Source: Oegoconia quadripuncta (lineage: Eukaryota; Arthropoda; Insecta; Lepidoptera; Autostichidae). Taken from it: 64,000 bases of DNA. Under the pieces are notes generated by a model. That model had not been told where the DNA came from, ran no database searches, and saw only the letters and a list, made by a program, of their open reading frames with translations. The DNA lies in the NCBI GenBank assembly GCA_949316235.1, contig OX438744.1, positions 29,074,778-29,138,777 of the forward strand, written 5' to 3'. Of this stretch, positions 40,545 to 49,529 are shown piece after piece. A program made the position numbers and the translations under genes. Positions within the stretch are counted from its first letter, which is position 1; each line of letters begins with the position of its first letter.

Positions 40545-40835
40545 TTTAACCGACTTTAAAAAAAGGAGGTTCTCAATTCGACGCCATTTCTTATCCTGTT
40601 ACCTCATAGCTCCCAGAATTTATGTTTTTGAATAATTTTGAAGAATTTCGGGTGGTTCCAAGTCAACAATCCAACTATCAGTTTGTGTGTGTATGTATGT
40701 ATGTATGTTTGTTTCCTCTTCACGCGTAAATAGCTAGATGGATTTGGATGAAATTTGGTTGATACACAAATAAACCTGGATTAACATATAGGCAAAATGT
40801 TTTGCTGAACCGATTTTGATGAAATGGAACTGGCT
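40545..40835 (+). repeat. 'AACCGACTTT..AGGAGGTTCTCAATTCG' plus family M-like segment
   Basis: TTTTTTAACCGACTTTAAAA, AAAGGAGGTTCTCAATTCGA and, from about 40680, GTTTGTGTGTGTATGTATGT, TTCCTCTTCACGCGTAAATA, GGATTTGGATGAAATTTGGT and AACCGATTTTGATGAAATGG. In many Lepidoptera these two parts belong to one unit; here they are 100 bp apart. Confidence 0.55.
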
Positions 40836-40915
40836 GATTATGCATCACCCTTTTTGAAAAGCTCAGCAGTTTTGATTTGTCGATTCATCGTCTATCGATA
40901 CCTATAGTGTCTCTA

Positions 40916-41161
40916 CAGGGTGACATTTAATTCGTGTAATTCTTCTCCACTACTGATTACGAACAATTTTCAGTATCCATAGCCGAATCCAGCCGAAAAT
41001 TTTTGGACTTCCATACTAAAGGTGGTTTTAAAACGGTTTACTTTGTATGGGTAATCGAAATTTTTTTATGGAATTCGCCTATGATTTCTTGGGGATAGTT
41101 GTTCGTAATCAAGAGTGATGTCACCAATTAATGGGAAATACATGAATTCAAATTCATCCTG
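40916..41161. mobile_element. CAGGGTG-family MITE, complete 246-bp copy
   Basis: TA|CAGGGTGACATTTAATTCGT, GTAATTC at the left mirrors AATACATGAATTCAAATTCA, TCCTG|TA at the right. The interior has ACGAACAATTTTC, CCATAGCCGAATCCAGCCGA, CTTCCATACTAAAGGTGG and TTTACTTTGTATGGGTAATC. TA duplication and no coding frame indicate a Tc1/mariner-superfamily MITE. It is the simplest copy of a family that also occurs at 25473, 27366, 41986 and 44372. Confidence 0.88.
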
Positions 41162-41236
41162 TAGTATAACATATTTGAAAGTGGCTAACGTAAGTCTCTG
41201 ATCTGTCAAAGAACCATGAAAGACATTAGGGTGAAA

Positions 41237-41544
41237 GAGGCGAACGTCATAGAGGGTCCAAATAACAGGATCATATGTGCCTACTTTTGATGTCAATAAA
41301 ATTCATAGATGCAGAGGCGAACGTCATAGAGGGTCGAAATAACAGGATCATATGTGCCTACTTTTGATGTCAATAAAATTCATAGATGCAGAGGCGAACG
41401 TCATAGAGGGTCAAAATAACAGGATTATATGTGCCTACTTTTGATGTCAATAAAATTCATAGATGCAGAGGCGAACGTCATAGAGGGTCGAAATAACAGG
41501 ATTATATGTGCCTGCTTTTGATGTCAATAAAATTCATAGATGCA
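41237..41544 (+). repeat. 77-bp tandem repeat, four units
   Basis: Unit starts lie at 41237, 41314, 41391 and 41468, exactly 77 bp apart. Each begins GAGGCGAACGTCATAGAGGG, then TCGAAATAACAGGATCATAT, GTGCCTACTTTTGATGTCAA and TAAAATTCATAGATGCA. Units differ by one to three substitutions. The first is preceded by GGTGAAA instead of GATGCA, which marks the array edge. Confidence 0.96.
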
Positions 41545-41545
41545 G

Positions 41546-41982
41546 TTACGAAAAATAACTAGCTCGATTTAGACTAAATAATCAAATGGGTCACTTTGAC
41601 CGCACTCTTCTTGATTGTACACCCTCTACCAATACTATGTCATCACGCACGACCCTAACGGTATTCCAAAGCTCTTCACATATTGGTGACGTTCCTTTTT
41701 TGAGTTGAACGAGCGATGTCCTTGGGGCATTCCGCGAAATAGAATGCAAGCGGACGGCGTTCCATTTTGGCTGGCCTATATTATCCTGTTAAGCATACGT
41801 TAGGTCGGCAGATGCGATTTTTAATCGCGCATTATGAATTATGGCAAGGGCTTAAACGTTGCCATTGAATGAACTATAAAAGTCAATAAGATTATAGAGA
41901 TTAACATGAATACAAAAATCTGAGCCGATATGAGAAAGGGAAAAATTGATAGACACATAAAGAAGGTTTTATAACCGAAACA
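41546..41982. other. unassigned, partly GC-richer DNA
   Basis: GCGAACGAGCGATGTCC-like text and CTTGGGGCATTCCGCGAAAT near 41715 are non-repetitive. No frame or signal is recognised. Confidence 0.3.
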
Positions 41983-41985
41983 ATA

Positions 41986-42060
41986 CAGGGTGAAATTTAA
42001 TTCGTGTAATTCCTGTTTACTGGTGAATCAACTCCCGATTAAGAACAATTTTCTCCAATG
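41986..42060 (+). mobile_element. CAGGGTG-family MITE, left end only
   Basis: TA|CAGGGTGAAATTTAATTCGT, GTAATTCCTGTTTACTGGTG, AACAATTTTCTCC, CAATGAACCAT, then it breaks into the reversed LINE tail. That LINE insertion probably replaced or displaced the rest. Confidence 0.75.
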
Positions 42061-42215
42061 AACCATTTATTTAACACTAATATATAAGTATATAAACATA
42101 CATTGAACAAACGTAGGACAGAAGTTACAATACACAAAAGGCGAGCTTATCTCTGTAAGAGATTTCTTCCATAAAAACCCCGGAAGGAAAAACGAATTTA
42201 AAATTTTTCAATGCA
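42061..42215 (-). mobile_element. LINE 3' tail, minus strand, same as 54060-54190
   Basis: Read on minus: AGATAAGCTCGCCTTTTGTG, TATTGTAAC, AACGTTTGTTCAATGTATG-like text and TTAGTGTTAAATAAATGG. At 54105 the same 3'UTR reads GATAAGCTCGCCTTTTGTAT, ATCTTACTC, CAATAAAGTGTTAAATAAAT. Confidence 0.6.
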
Positions 42216-42216
42216 G

Positions 42217-43300
42217 ACAAAGAGCGATACTTAAAATATAGAACAATACATTAAAAAAACATCAGTGTTACAGGAACACAATTGACAAAAGACAAAACAA
42301 TTTATAGCAATAATGGTTTGATAATTGGACTATTTTATAAGATCAAAAAATATATAGATATTACACACAATAAATACATAATATAAAAGCCTATTTACTA
42401 AAATACATATTTTATATATTAAGCATAACATATATTAAATACTTATATAGATATCTATAAATAGCCTATAACCATAGTTAAATTTTCAGTTAAAAATAAA
42501 TATTTTTTTCTTTATAGTATATTAGCGTGGTTGTCTGATAATTTTTATGCAATGGTGACCCTTCTAGTTCCTAGAGTTTAAAAGGTCAGTTGGGGTATAC
42601 CAGCTTGACCTGATGATCTTCGATTTGTCATATTTATTGGTAATCACACCGACCTTCTCTACACTTTTTCCACACAAACATTATATGGCCTCCCTGCGAG
42701 TGAGTGCGCAAAAACTACACAAGCCTGTTCTGCTATTTACCTTACCTGAAATATATTTTACTAAAAATATTTTGTATTCGGCGACCGTACATACATACAA
42801 CAAATCACGTCTGTTTCCTGTAGCGCATAGCGGTAGGCAGAGACCACAGACTTCCACTTGCTACGATTCTGACAAACCTTTGCTTCATAAAGTTGTTTAT
42901 TACATGGTCGTCGTTTTAGGGTACTCATGACTTGGCCTTCTTCGACGTCCGAAGACGTCCCCTATTTGATTTCTTTTATTCATCCTATCCACTTGTCCAA
43001 ACCATCTCAGCATACCTTCTCCAATCTCCTTTCACTCTGCTTAACTTCGGCGACCAACTATTATAACATTTTTCAAATATTTCATTGCGACTATAAATCG
43101 CAAATCCTGTAACAGCCCTATTCGAGCAAGCCTCCAGGGACCTTGTGTCGGAAGGCTCGCCTGTTCCTCGAAGGCTTCGAAGGAGTTTTATTGTGCCATT
43201 TAAATAAATTCGGTTTAGGGTGATGTGTATTGGATTTTTATTAGGAATCTCCGAGATTTTATTTTTTATTGGTTTAACTATAAATAACTTGTCGTTGCTA
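42217..43300. other. unassigned DNA
   Basis: The first 300 bp are very AT-rich and may be the rest of the LINE 3'UTR. The 105-aa frame at 42613-42930 lacks any recognised domain. Around 43095-43190 GC rises (GCCTCCAGGGACCTTGTGTC) and GAAGGCTTCGAAGG is a short palindrome. Confidence 0.35.
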
Positions 43301-43302
43301 TT

Positions 43303-43680
43303 TATGTCTGTGGATGGGTAGCCACTAGTGGCACTTTAATACGAGTGTTTCCGTTCTACGAAGAAAACAATCAATCCTAATATTGTTTCCAGTTGAGGCA
43401 ATTTTTGAGCCGGTGGCCTACAGTGGGTGTACACTGACTGTTGGGTGGCCACTAGTCTGATATTGATCCAACAAGCCGCGCTGGTTCCTTGTGGTGGATT
43501 AATGACCCATACCCTATAAGTGCGGATTGACCGACCGACCAGCGACTTGGCTTAACGACTGCATTCAATAGAAAACAACCAAAACTATTAAAATTGTCCC
43601 ATATAATACGTAAAATCTCGTAAGTATTAAAATGCCACTAGTGATCATCCATCCAAGAAGTGACTGCCTACTTAACGTCA
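43303..43680. mobile_element. repeat family J with inverted ends (TIR element)
   Basis: The left end GTGGATGGGTAGCCACTAGT, GGCACTTTAATACGAGTGTT is inverted at the right (AGTATTAAAATGCCACTAGT, GATCATCCATCCA). A second, internal CCACTAGTCTGATA with ACTTGGCTTAACGACTGCAT matches 22770-22850. A DNA element of unknown superfamily is the best reading. Confidence 0.6.
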
Positions 43681-43965
43681 TCATCAGTCAGTAAACATCC
43701 CACAGCAGGGATATAGACCCCCCCTCATATTGAAGTAGTATGGGCCATAGTCCGCCACGCTGGCACTGCGGGTTGGGGACTTCATATGCCTTTGATTTTT
43801 TTTTCCTTTTCCTCACGATGTTTTCCTTCACATTTAAAGAGCAGTCGAATAAATGTACATAAAATTAAATTTAAAACTCATTGGTACATGGCCTGTCTGG
43901 GGATCGAAGCTGGAACTTCCATATTGGGAGACTGCGTCTCCTCCACTGAGCCACCGACGCTCTTG
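43681..43965 (+). repeat. repeat family K, full-length copy
   Basis: TCATCAGTCAGTAAACATCC, CACAGCAGGGATATAGACCC, TATGGGCCATAGTCCGCCAC, ACTGCGGGTTGGGGACTTCA, CCTCACGATGTTTTCCTTCA, AAGAGCAGTCGAATAAATGT, TGTCTGGGGATCGAAGCTGG, GAGACTGCGTCTCCTCCACT and GAGCCACCGACGCT. The end reads like a reversed tRNA head (GGATCGAA..C near a B box, CACTGAGCCACC near an A box), so K may be a SINE in minus orientation. Confidence 0.75.
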
Positions 43966-43966
43966 T

Positions 43967-44368
43967 ACTTAACGTATTTACGTTTAATTATAACAGAATT
44001 GTAAAGTTTGAGCCAACCTTTCCTGTATACATGCCAAGTTGGGCATGCGTCCCAAATCAAGCTGTTACAAGCATTCTAATTCAAGCAAGAATTCTGTCGT
44101 AAACAGTTTAACAGGCATCTGCTTTACATCAGCTATATCAAAGGAGTGCCTGTCAATGTCTGTGCTGTGTCAATTTTAATGAAACTTTATTGCCAAGGTA
44201 AATGTTTTTATAGCCACTACAGGTGGTCGTGACGGGTGTATAGTTAATTTTACTAAGTTTTACATGTACCTAAGTCAATTGTAGAATTCATCATTTTTAT
44301 AGTTTTCAAAGTGACAGAAATATGGGTGAGCGTGTACCTATACCTAGTAGTGAGTATACGCGAAATAA
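43967..44368. other. unassigned DNA
   Basis: No shared repeat and no convincing frame. Confidence 0.3.
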
Positions 44369-44371
44369 ATA

Positions 44372-44896
44372 CAGGGTGAATTTGAATTCGTGTAATTACC
44401 AATAACTAGTGACATAACTCTTGATTACGAACAACTTTCCCCAAGGAACGATAGTCGAATTTAACCGAAAATATTTGGATTTTCATACTAAATGTGATTT
44501 CAGAATGATTTACTTTGTATGGAAAATCGAAAATGTTTTGATCCAATTCGGATATGGTTCCTACTTAGCGGAAAATTGATCGTAATCAATCAATCAATCA
44601 ATTAATCAAAATATTTTATTTCATAGGATAAAATTATCACTTGAAAACGTCACCATTAATATTAATTTATTAACATTATAGTTACATAACATTAAAAAAA
44701 AACATTATAGTTTAAATTTACTGCTCATTCACAAAGCTGACTCCCCGGAGAAGAACGAGCAAGAAACTCTAGGGTTGCTCTTTTAAACAGATTAAAGGTT
44801 GCGATTTGATAATTATATGAATAATAAGAGAGCTATGAATCAGTAAAGATAATCAGAAGTGGAGTCACCAGTAAACGGGAATTAAATTTCATCCTG
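44372..44896. mobile_element. CAGGGTG-family MITE interrupted by a LINE tail
   Basis: TA|CAGGGTGAATTTGAATTCGT, GTAATTACCAATAACTAGTG opens it and GTGGAGTCACCAGTAAACGG, GAATTAAATTTCATCCTG|TA closes it. The interior matches 40916 up to AAAATTGATCGTAATCAA; then (TCAA)n and a reversed LINE tail intervene before GATAATCAGAAGTGGAGTCA. Removing the insert leaves a ~300-bp element. Confidence 0.82.
44598..44832 (-). mobile_element. jockey-like LINE 3' end (family G), nested
   Basis: TCAAAATATTTTATTTCATA, GGATAAAATTATCACTTGAA, AACGTCACC, TTACTGCTCATTCACAAAGC, CCCGGAGAAGAACGAGCAAG, AAACTCTAGGGTTGCTC. It lies inside the MITE, so it inserted after that MITE. Confidence 0.72.
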
Positions 44897-45031
44897 TATA
44901 TATTTTTATCCAGGCTGTCAGGAAAAGAACTTTTGATCCTTAAACTTATAGCGTCAGTTTTGTGAGTTTTCCATTTATGTAGTTAAAAAAAAATATTTAG
45001 GTAAGAAATTGTAGCATGACGAGCGTAACAC

Positions 45032-45073
45032 TTCCAATATCAACTGACCACTAGCGGTCAGTTGATATTGGAA
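45032..45073. repeat. perfect 18-bp-arm palindrome
   Basis: TTCCAATATCAACTGACC, six bases ACTAGC, then GGTCAGTTGATATTGGAA, without mismatch. The centre CACTAGCGG resembles the CACTAGTGG core of family J, whose fragment follows 40 bp later. Confidence 0.92.
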
Positions 45074-45111
45074 TCTATTTCGAATCATGGAATTGGAATC
45101 ATCAGGATCTA

Positions 45112-45240
45112 GATCCTACGAAGTACGGAAACACTCGTATTAAAATGCCACTAGTGGTCACCCATCCAAGGACTGACCGCGCCAGTCATTGTTTGACTTT
45201 GCAAATCGAAAACGCATAGCGAATGTGCGCCACGAATTCT
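45112..45240 (+). repeat. repeat family J, end fragment
   Basis: TACGAAGTACGGAAACACTC, GTATTAAAATGCCACTAGTG, GTCACCCATCCAAGGACTGA, CCGCGCCAGTC and AACGCATAGCGAATGTGCGC. It is the best-preserved J end in the window. Confidence 0.65.
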
Positions 45241-45479
45241 AATTTGTGTGCAATATACTTAGTTCAAAATTAGAAATCAAAACTGGATCATTGGCACTTA
45301 ATACGATTAACCTGTCTTCTTTTCAACATGTGGCGATTTGTCTGTAGGTACAGTCGATGGCAAGAGTGCCTTGACAGTACAGCACTGGGACACAATCGCT
45401 TTTACGAGCTTTTATATGACTTGCAATGTATATTATGTAAGTAAGTTGTCCGTTTCAAAATTTACAAACCCTTTCTCAA

Positions 45480-45625
45480 CCACTTGCTGGTATCTGATTG
45501 AGCTGAAATTTGGTATATTTATACATGTTCGGTGACAATGCAATATTATGGTATCATCGAGCTGATCTGATGATGGAGCCGGGATGTAGGGACTGGAACT
45601 CCCTGATGGCAAATGGCGAGATAGT
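45480..45625 (+). repeat. single diverged copy of the 120-bp array's founder region
   Basis: GCTGGTATCTGATTGAGCTG, AAATTTGGTATATTTATACA, GACAATGCAATATTATGGTA, GAGCTGATCTGATGATGGAG, CCGGGATG and GGAACTCCCTGATGGC parallel 46960-47085. This is the element from which the tandem array probably grew. Confidence 0.65.
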
Positions 45626-45626
45626 C

Positions 45627-45940
45627 GAATTAGGGCTAATTTGTTTTGTTTCCATAAAGACTTTCCATTACACATGATGACGTTCATCACAGTATGACGT
45701 ACATGACGTAGAGCACAAGTCAAGGCACATTTTCTAGCGTCTCGACTGTTGCCATATTCGTGGTTCTGAGATTTTATGATTACAGTACCCATTATTTTCT
45801 TTATTTGGTGTCACATATATTGTATATGTATATATACTAATAATGTATCACTATATATGTAGGTATATTTTACACTATCATTGTATGTAAGTTAATGTTC
45901 ATATCAAACGTATGTATGTTTATATCTATTATCTATGTTG
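45627..45940. other. unassigned DNA
   Basis: The 119-aa minus-strand frame at 45433-45792 spans repeat-derived sequence. It has no domain I recognise. Confidence 0.3.
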
Positions 45941-45946
45941 CTTTTC

Positions 45947-46185
45947 GACGACCGGTTGGTGTAGTGGATAGTGACCCTGTCAGCGAAACCAACGGTTGCG
46001 GGTTCGAATCCCGCGAGGGGTAAATGTTTGTGTGATGAATACGAACATTTATTCCCGAGTCATGGATGTTTATATAAATATTTATGTATGTTTATCCGTT
46101 ATCTAGTATCCATAGCACAAGCTTTGCTTAGTTTGGGACTAGATGATTGGTGTAACTGTCCGAAATATTTATTATTATTATTGTA
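45947..46185 (+). mobile_element. SINE A, full length, well preserved
   Basis: GACGACCGGTTGGTGTAGTG, GGTTGCGGGTTCGAATCCCG, CGAGGGGTAAATGTTTGTGT, GAGTCATGGATGTTTATATA, TAACTGTCCGAAATATTTAT and a (TTA)n tail. Both promoter boxes are intact; it is among the copies nearest to the family pattern. Confidence 0.93.
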
Positions 46186-46244
46186 TCCCGTTCCACTTTT
46201 TCTCTACCCAAAGGTTGTCTGGTAGAAAGGTAGCCTGGTTGTAC

Positions 46245-46322
46245 AATTTTTTTTTGAAGCTATATTTATGAAGTGTATTGTAGAATTTTTGTGCAATAAA
46301 GTGTACTTAATTGATTGATTGA
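46245..46322 (+). mobile_element. LINE 3' tail fragment
   Basis: AAGCTATATTTATGAAGTGT, ATTGTAGAATTTTTGTGCAA, TAAAGTGTACTTAATTGATT then GATTGATGA. GTGCAATAAAGTGTA is shared with 14970 and 54165, and the tetranucleotide end (TTGA)n is a usual non-LTR tail. Confidence 0.5.
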
Positions 46323-46329
46323 TGACGAG

Positions 46330-46780
46330 TGTCTGATGATGGAGCCAGAACATTGCCACTGGACTTCTTGGTGGACTTTATGTTACTCGTCTTGGTACTA
46401 GAATAATATGTATATATTAGAATTAGCTTGTTAAATTAAAGTTTTGGTGTAGCTGATGTAAAATCGTGCTATTTTTTCTTTACGGTTAAATCGTTGACGC
46501 TACCAAAGTAACACCAAACGCAAAACGTTTAGAGCTTACCACGAGTATTATAAAATAAATAAATAAATAAAATAGTTTATTGCATAGCCAAACAGGATGG
46601 TTAGAAATGATAGTGATGAAATACTAGGCCAATTTTCGTTCAATTGATACGAAACCTGCGTTTTTGGTTATGGTTTAGTTTGGTTTTATCGTTTAAACTT
46701 AGGCGATTGGCGCCCAGGAAGTGTTAGACTTCATGCTGTCATCATAGATGGTATCAATAATGTTGTTTCTCTTTTTTTAG
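46330..46780. other. mostly unassigned DNA
   Basis: GTGTCTGATGATGGAGCCAG at 46329 repeats the core of the 120-bp array once. The rest has no recognised content and ends with TTTCTCTTTTTTTAG, an acceptor-like signal. Confidence 0.35.
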
Positions 46781-46860
46781 GTACACGTGAGTCATTAGTT
46801 AGAGGGAGACAGACTCTGCCACCAACAGTCTTTGCAAGATGCAACTGTTGTTAAATATGA
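46781..46860 (+). other. candidate 80-nt exon (non-coding or frame-limited)
   Basis: A clean TTTCTCTTTTTTTAG acceptor precedes it and ATGA|GTGAGT follows, a good donor. Frame 3 stays open for 23 codons (T-R-E-S-L-V-R-G-R-Q-T-L-P-P-T-V-F-A-R-C) before a stop just before the end. It is not related in sequence to the 23412/48745 pair except for starting GTA. Confidence 0.25.
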
Positions 46861-46959
46861 GTGAGTAAAACCAACTTATTAATGTTTTTACAAGCTTTTA
46901 TTTACTTTCACCTGTCCCGTTGTCTGTAATCAAATCTTGCAACTTAAATTTAATCCACT

Positions 46960-47610
46960 TCCCGGTTTCCGATTGAGCTGAAATTTAGAATGCATGTATA
47001 AATCGGATGACAATGCAATGTTATTGTGACATAGAGCTGATCCGATGATGGAGCTGGAAGGTGGCCATAGGAACTCCGTAATTAAATGATGCAACCCTAT
47101 CGAGTTTGAGCTCATTAGATTCGTCTTGACAAGTACTTTGATACTATATGGTAACCAGGGTCTGATGATGGAGCCGGAAGGTGGCCATAGGAACTCCGTA
47201 ATTAAACGATGCAACCCTATCGAGTTTGAGCTCATTGGATTAGTCTTGACGAGTACTTTGATACTATATGGTAACCAGGGTCTGATGTTGGAGTTGGAAG
47301 GTGGCCATAGGAACTCCGTAATTAAACGACGCAACCCCATCGAGTTTGGGCTCATTGGATTAGTCTTGACGAGTACTTTGATACTATATGGTAACCAGGG
47401 TCTGATGTTGGAGTTGGAAGGTGGCCATAGGAACTCCGTAATTAAACGACGCAACCCCATCGAGTTTGGGCTCATTGGATTAGTCTTGACGAGTACTTTG
47501 ATACTATATGGTAACCAGGGTCTGATGTTGGAGCCGGAAGGTGGCCATAGGAACTCCGTAATTAAGCGACGCAACCCCATCGAGTTTGGTCTCGTTTGAT
47601 TCGTCTAAAT
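46960..47610 (+). repeat. 120-bp tandem repeat (about 4.75 units) with founder flank
   Basis: From 47041 the sequence repeats every 120 bp to about 47605. Each unit has TCTGATGATGGAGCCGGAAG, GTGGCCATAGGAACTCCGTA, ATTAAACGA, GCAACCC, ATCGAGTTTG, CTCATTGGATTAGTCTTGAC, GAGTACTTTGATACTATATG and GTAACCAGGG. Units three and four are almost identical, so expansion is recent. Because 120 is divisible by 3, open frames of 157 aa (plus) and 216 aa (minus) arise; neither is supported as a gene. The flank 46960-47040 matches 45480-45540. Confidence 0.96.
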
Positions 47611-47628
47611 AGAGGTACTAAAAAGTTA

Positions 47629-48209
47629 AAAATAAAATTAAAGAAAAAAAAACCTTTTTAAAAACAAGCTTTTATTATTTGTTTATAAAATGAACTAAAA
47701 AGTTAAAAATAAATTAACTCTAAAAAGAAATATAACACTTTGTAACTTGATTGTAACCTTTAACGACAAATAAGCGTCTTCGTCTAGGACAAAATAATTC
47801 TATATTGTACAAATTTATTTAATTTTAACACTAAAACTTTTCACCATACATAATTATTCAATCTCGTCCCCCCTCTTTATCATAGTCCCCATTTATAAAT
47901 GAAAGCGTGTTACATTGTGATAGCTTGAGGAAAATGTTGTGTTGTATTAAATGTAACACGCTTTCATTTATAAATGGGGACTATGATAAAGAGGGGGGAC
48001 GAGATTGAATAATTATGTATGGTGAAAAGTTTTAGTGTTAAAATTAAATAAATTTGTACAATATGGAATTATTTTACATAGTTTTACATACATTTTACAA
48101 AGTGTTATATTTCTTTTTAGAGTTAATTTATTTTTAACTTTTTAGTTCATTTTATAAACAAATAATAAAAGCTTGTTTTTAAAAAGGTTTTTTTTTCTTT
48201 AATTTTATT
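47629..48209. repeat. ~580-bp foldback with ~290-bp arms
   Basis: The left arm runs TTAAAGAAAAAAAAACCTTT, TTAAAAACAAGCTTTTATTA through AACACTAAAACTTTTCACCA, ATCTCGTCCCCCCTCTTTAT, CATAGTCCCCATTTATAAAT to GAAAGCGTGTTACATT. The right arm is the exact mirror from AATGTAACACGCTTTCATTT onward, back to AAAGGTTTTTTTTTCTTTAA. Only about 30 nt form the loop. A ~60-bp patch in the arms (about 47750-47800) has diverged; the inner ~130 bp are almost perfectly paired. It abuts the 120-bp array. Confidence 0.95.
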
Positions 48210-48210
48210 A

Positions 48211-48744
48211 ATGATGGCGATCTACTCTCAGTGTGATCGAAATACGCAAGACAGAAACACCCCACCAAATTGCTGTTGAGTCGTGCAACAAGTCGTGTAT
48301 CTAGTTGTGCATCTAGTCGTGCGACAGATAGTGCGTTAGGTGGTAAGCTGCGCTTGTGTGATGCTCTGTGTGAAATTTGTTGAAATGCAACTGATTATTT
48401 ACTAAAATTAATTTCAAAAAGCCAACGCTAAAGTGTACAAACTTCAACACACTCAATTTTTTTTTGTTACATTATTCCGTGTTTACCCGACTGCCAAGTA
48501 AGGAGGTTGTATGCTTGTACTTATTTGTGTAGATTTCTATGTTACTTCCCTTAGTCTAAACAGCTTCGTAAGTTTAAACTGCAAGTTACCACTGTAAACT
48601 TCATTGGGTTGCAGATGCTAAGATCTCCTAAAACAATTTTCTAAAAAAAGTAATCAATGGCTACCTTATTTTTTTTTAAATTAGTTTATGAGTTTTTCAT
48701 AACTGGGTATGTAAAGAAGTTAATGATCAATTTTTTGAAAATAG
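48211..48744. other. unassigned DNA
   Basis: CGTGCAACAAGTCGTGTATC, TAGTTGTGCATCTAGTCGTG and CGACAGATAGTGCGTTAG near 48280-48340 contain a degenerate ~12-bp period (AGTCGTGCA). No other structure is seen. Confidence 0.35.
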
Positions 48745-48788
48745 GTACAAGCGTTCTATACATCTCCGACGCAATGAAATTCACTGTG
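48745..48788 (+). other. exon-like segment related to 23412
   Basis: AAAATAG precedes it (weak acceptor) and GTG|GTAATT follows (weaker donor). It shares TTCTA, CATCTCCGACGC and TTCACTGTGGTAA with the 23412 segment. Two frames are open through it (one reads T-S-V-L-Y-I-S-D-A-M-K-F-T-V). The weaker splice sites suggest it is decaying, or that neither copy is an exon. Confidence 0.25.
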
Positions 48789-48799
48789 GTAATTTTGAC

Positions 48800-49235
48800 T
48801 TAATATTGTTGGCTTATTACTAAATAGTCAATTTTTTTTTATACGGTTCACAAAACTGGACACAATTCGAAATATTTTGAGTCTTACCCAACATTACGAC
48901 ATAATTAACTGAATGTATCCTACTGGATGTGAACACAGCATGCACACAGGTAAACAGTTTCAATATTTAAGAGTAAAAGAGACTATTAACTAACTTAATC
49001 ACAAAGACAATACAAAAAGACCTATTTATAATTGTTGTACAAAAAGAGAGGATGATTAATCCTTAATACATATACAACCATAGATAACTTTCTTAGTGGA
49101 GGCGATTGTTCCTGAAAATATATCAATCTGGTTTCTTGTACTATTACATAATGCACACATGTTCATTGTGTCTATGTTTTATTACTAAATGTACTTATAA
49201 AGTAAGCTACCGATTTGTTAAAAAACATTTTTAAG
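48800..49235. repeat. further duplicated segment, third relative of the 23.4-kb region
   Basis: TTGGCTTATTACTAAATAGT (48811) and GTCTATGTTTTATTACTAAA, TGTACTTATAAAGTAAGCTA, CCGATTTGTTAAAAAACATT (49168-49233) both match 23478-23570. Between them is unassigned DNA, so the region has been duplicated or split by insertion. Confidence 0.5.
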
Positions 49236-49510
49236 AATAAGAATAAGAAAAACCTTATTTGATCCATTTAGCGACACTTATACATTTAAGTTAATTGAGC
49301 AGGTTATATGTACTACATAACTCAACATAAAAATATATGGACAATCAATCTAAAGGTAAGCTGTAGTTACTAGATTTCGGTGTCGCAAAGTGGTATCAAA
49401 TGTCCCCATCTCAGCATATGTTGTAGTCGAGAGGAAAAACGACTACTACTCTGGTTTTCAGAGCTTAAAGTGAGATCACGGACGCCCATGGGACAATAAG
49501 TACTTAAATA
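49236..49510 (-). mobile_element. LINE-tail-like fragment
   Basis: AAACCTTATTTGATCCATTT, AGCGACACTTATACATTTAA resembles GGTTTATTTGACCCATTTAA, CGACACACGTATACATG at 53466. Both are T-rich at the left as reversed A-tails would be. Confidence 0.4.
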
Positions 49511-49529
49511 CCTGAATAGTTTATACACA

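Noticed and set aside
41237..41544. Four regularly spaced repeats as a CRISPR array
   Set aside because: The 77-bp units are contiguous with no unique spacers, and the window is eukaryotic.
46930..47599. Open frames of 216 aa (minus) and 157 aa (plus) as repeat-protein genes
   Set aside because: Both follow automatically from a 120-bp tandem repeat without stops; being open on both strands argues for chance.
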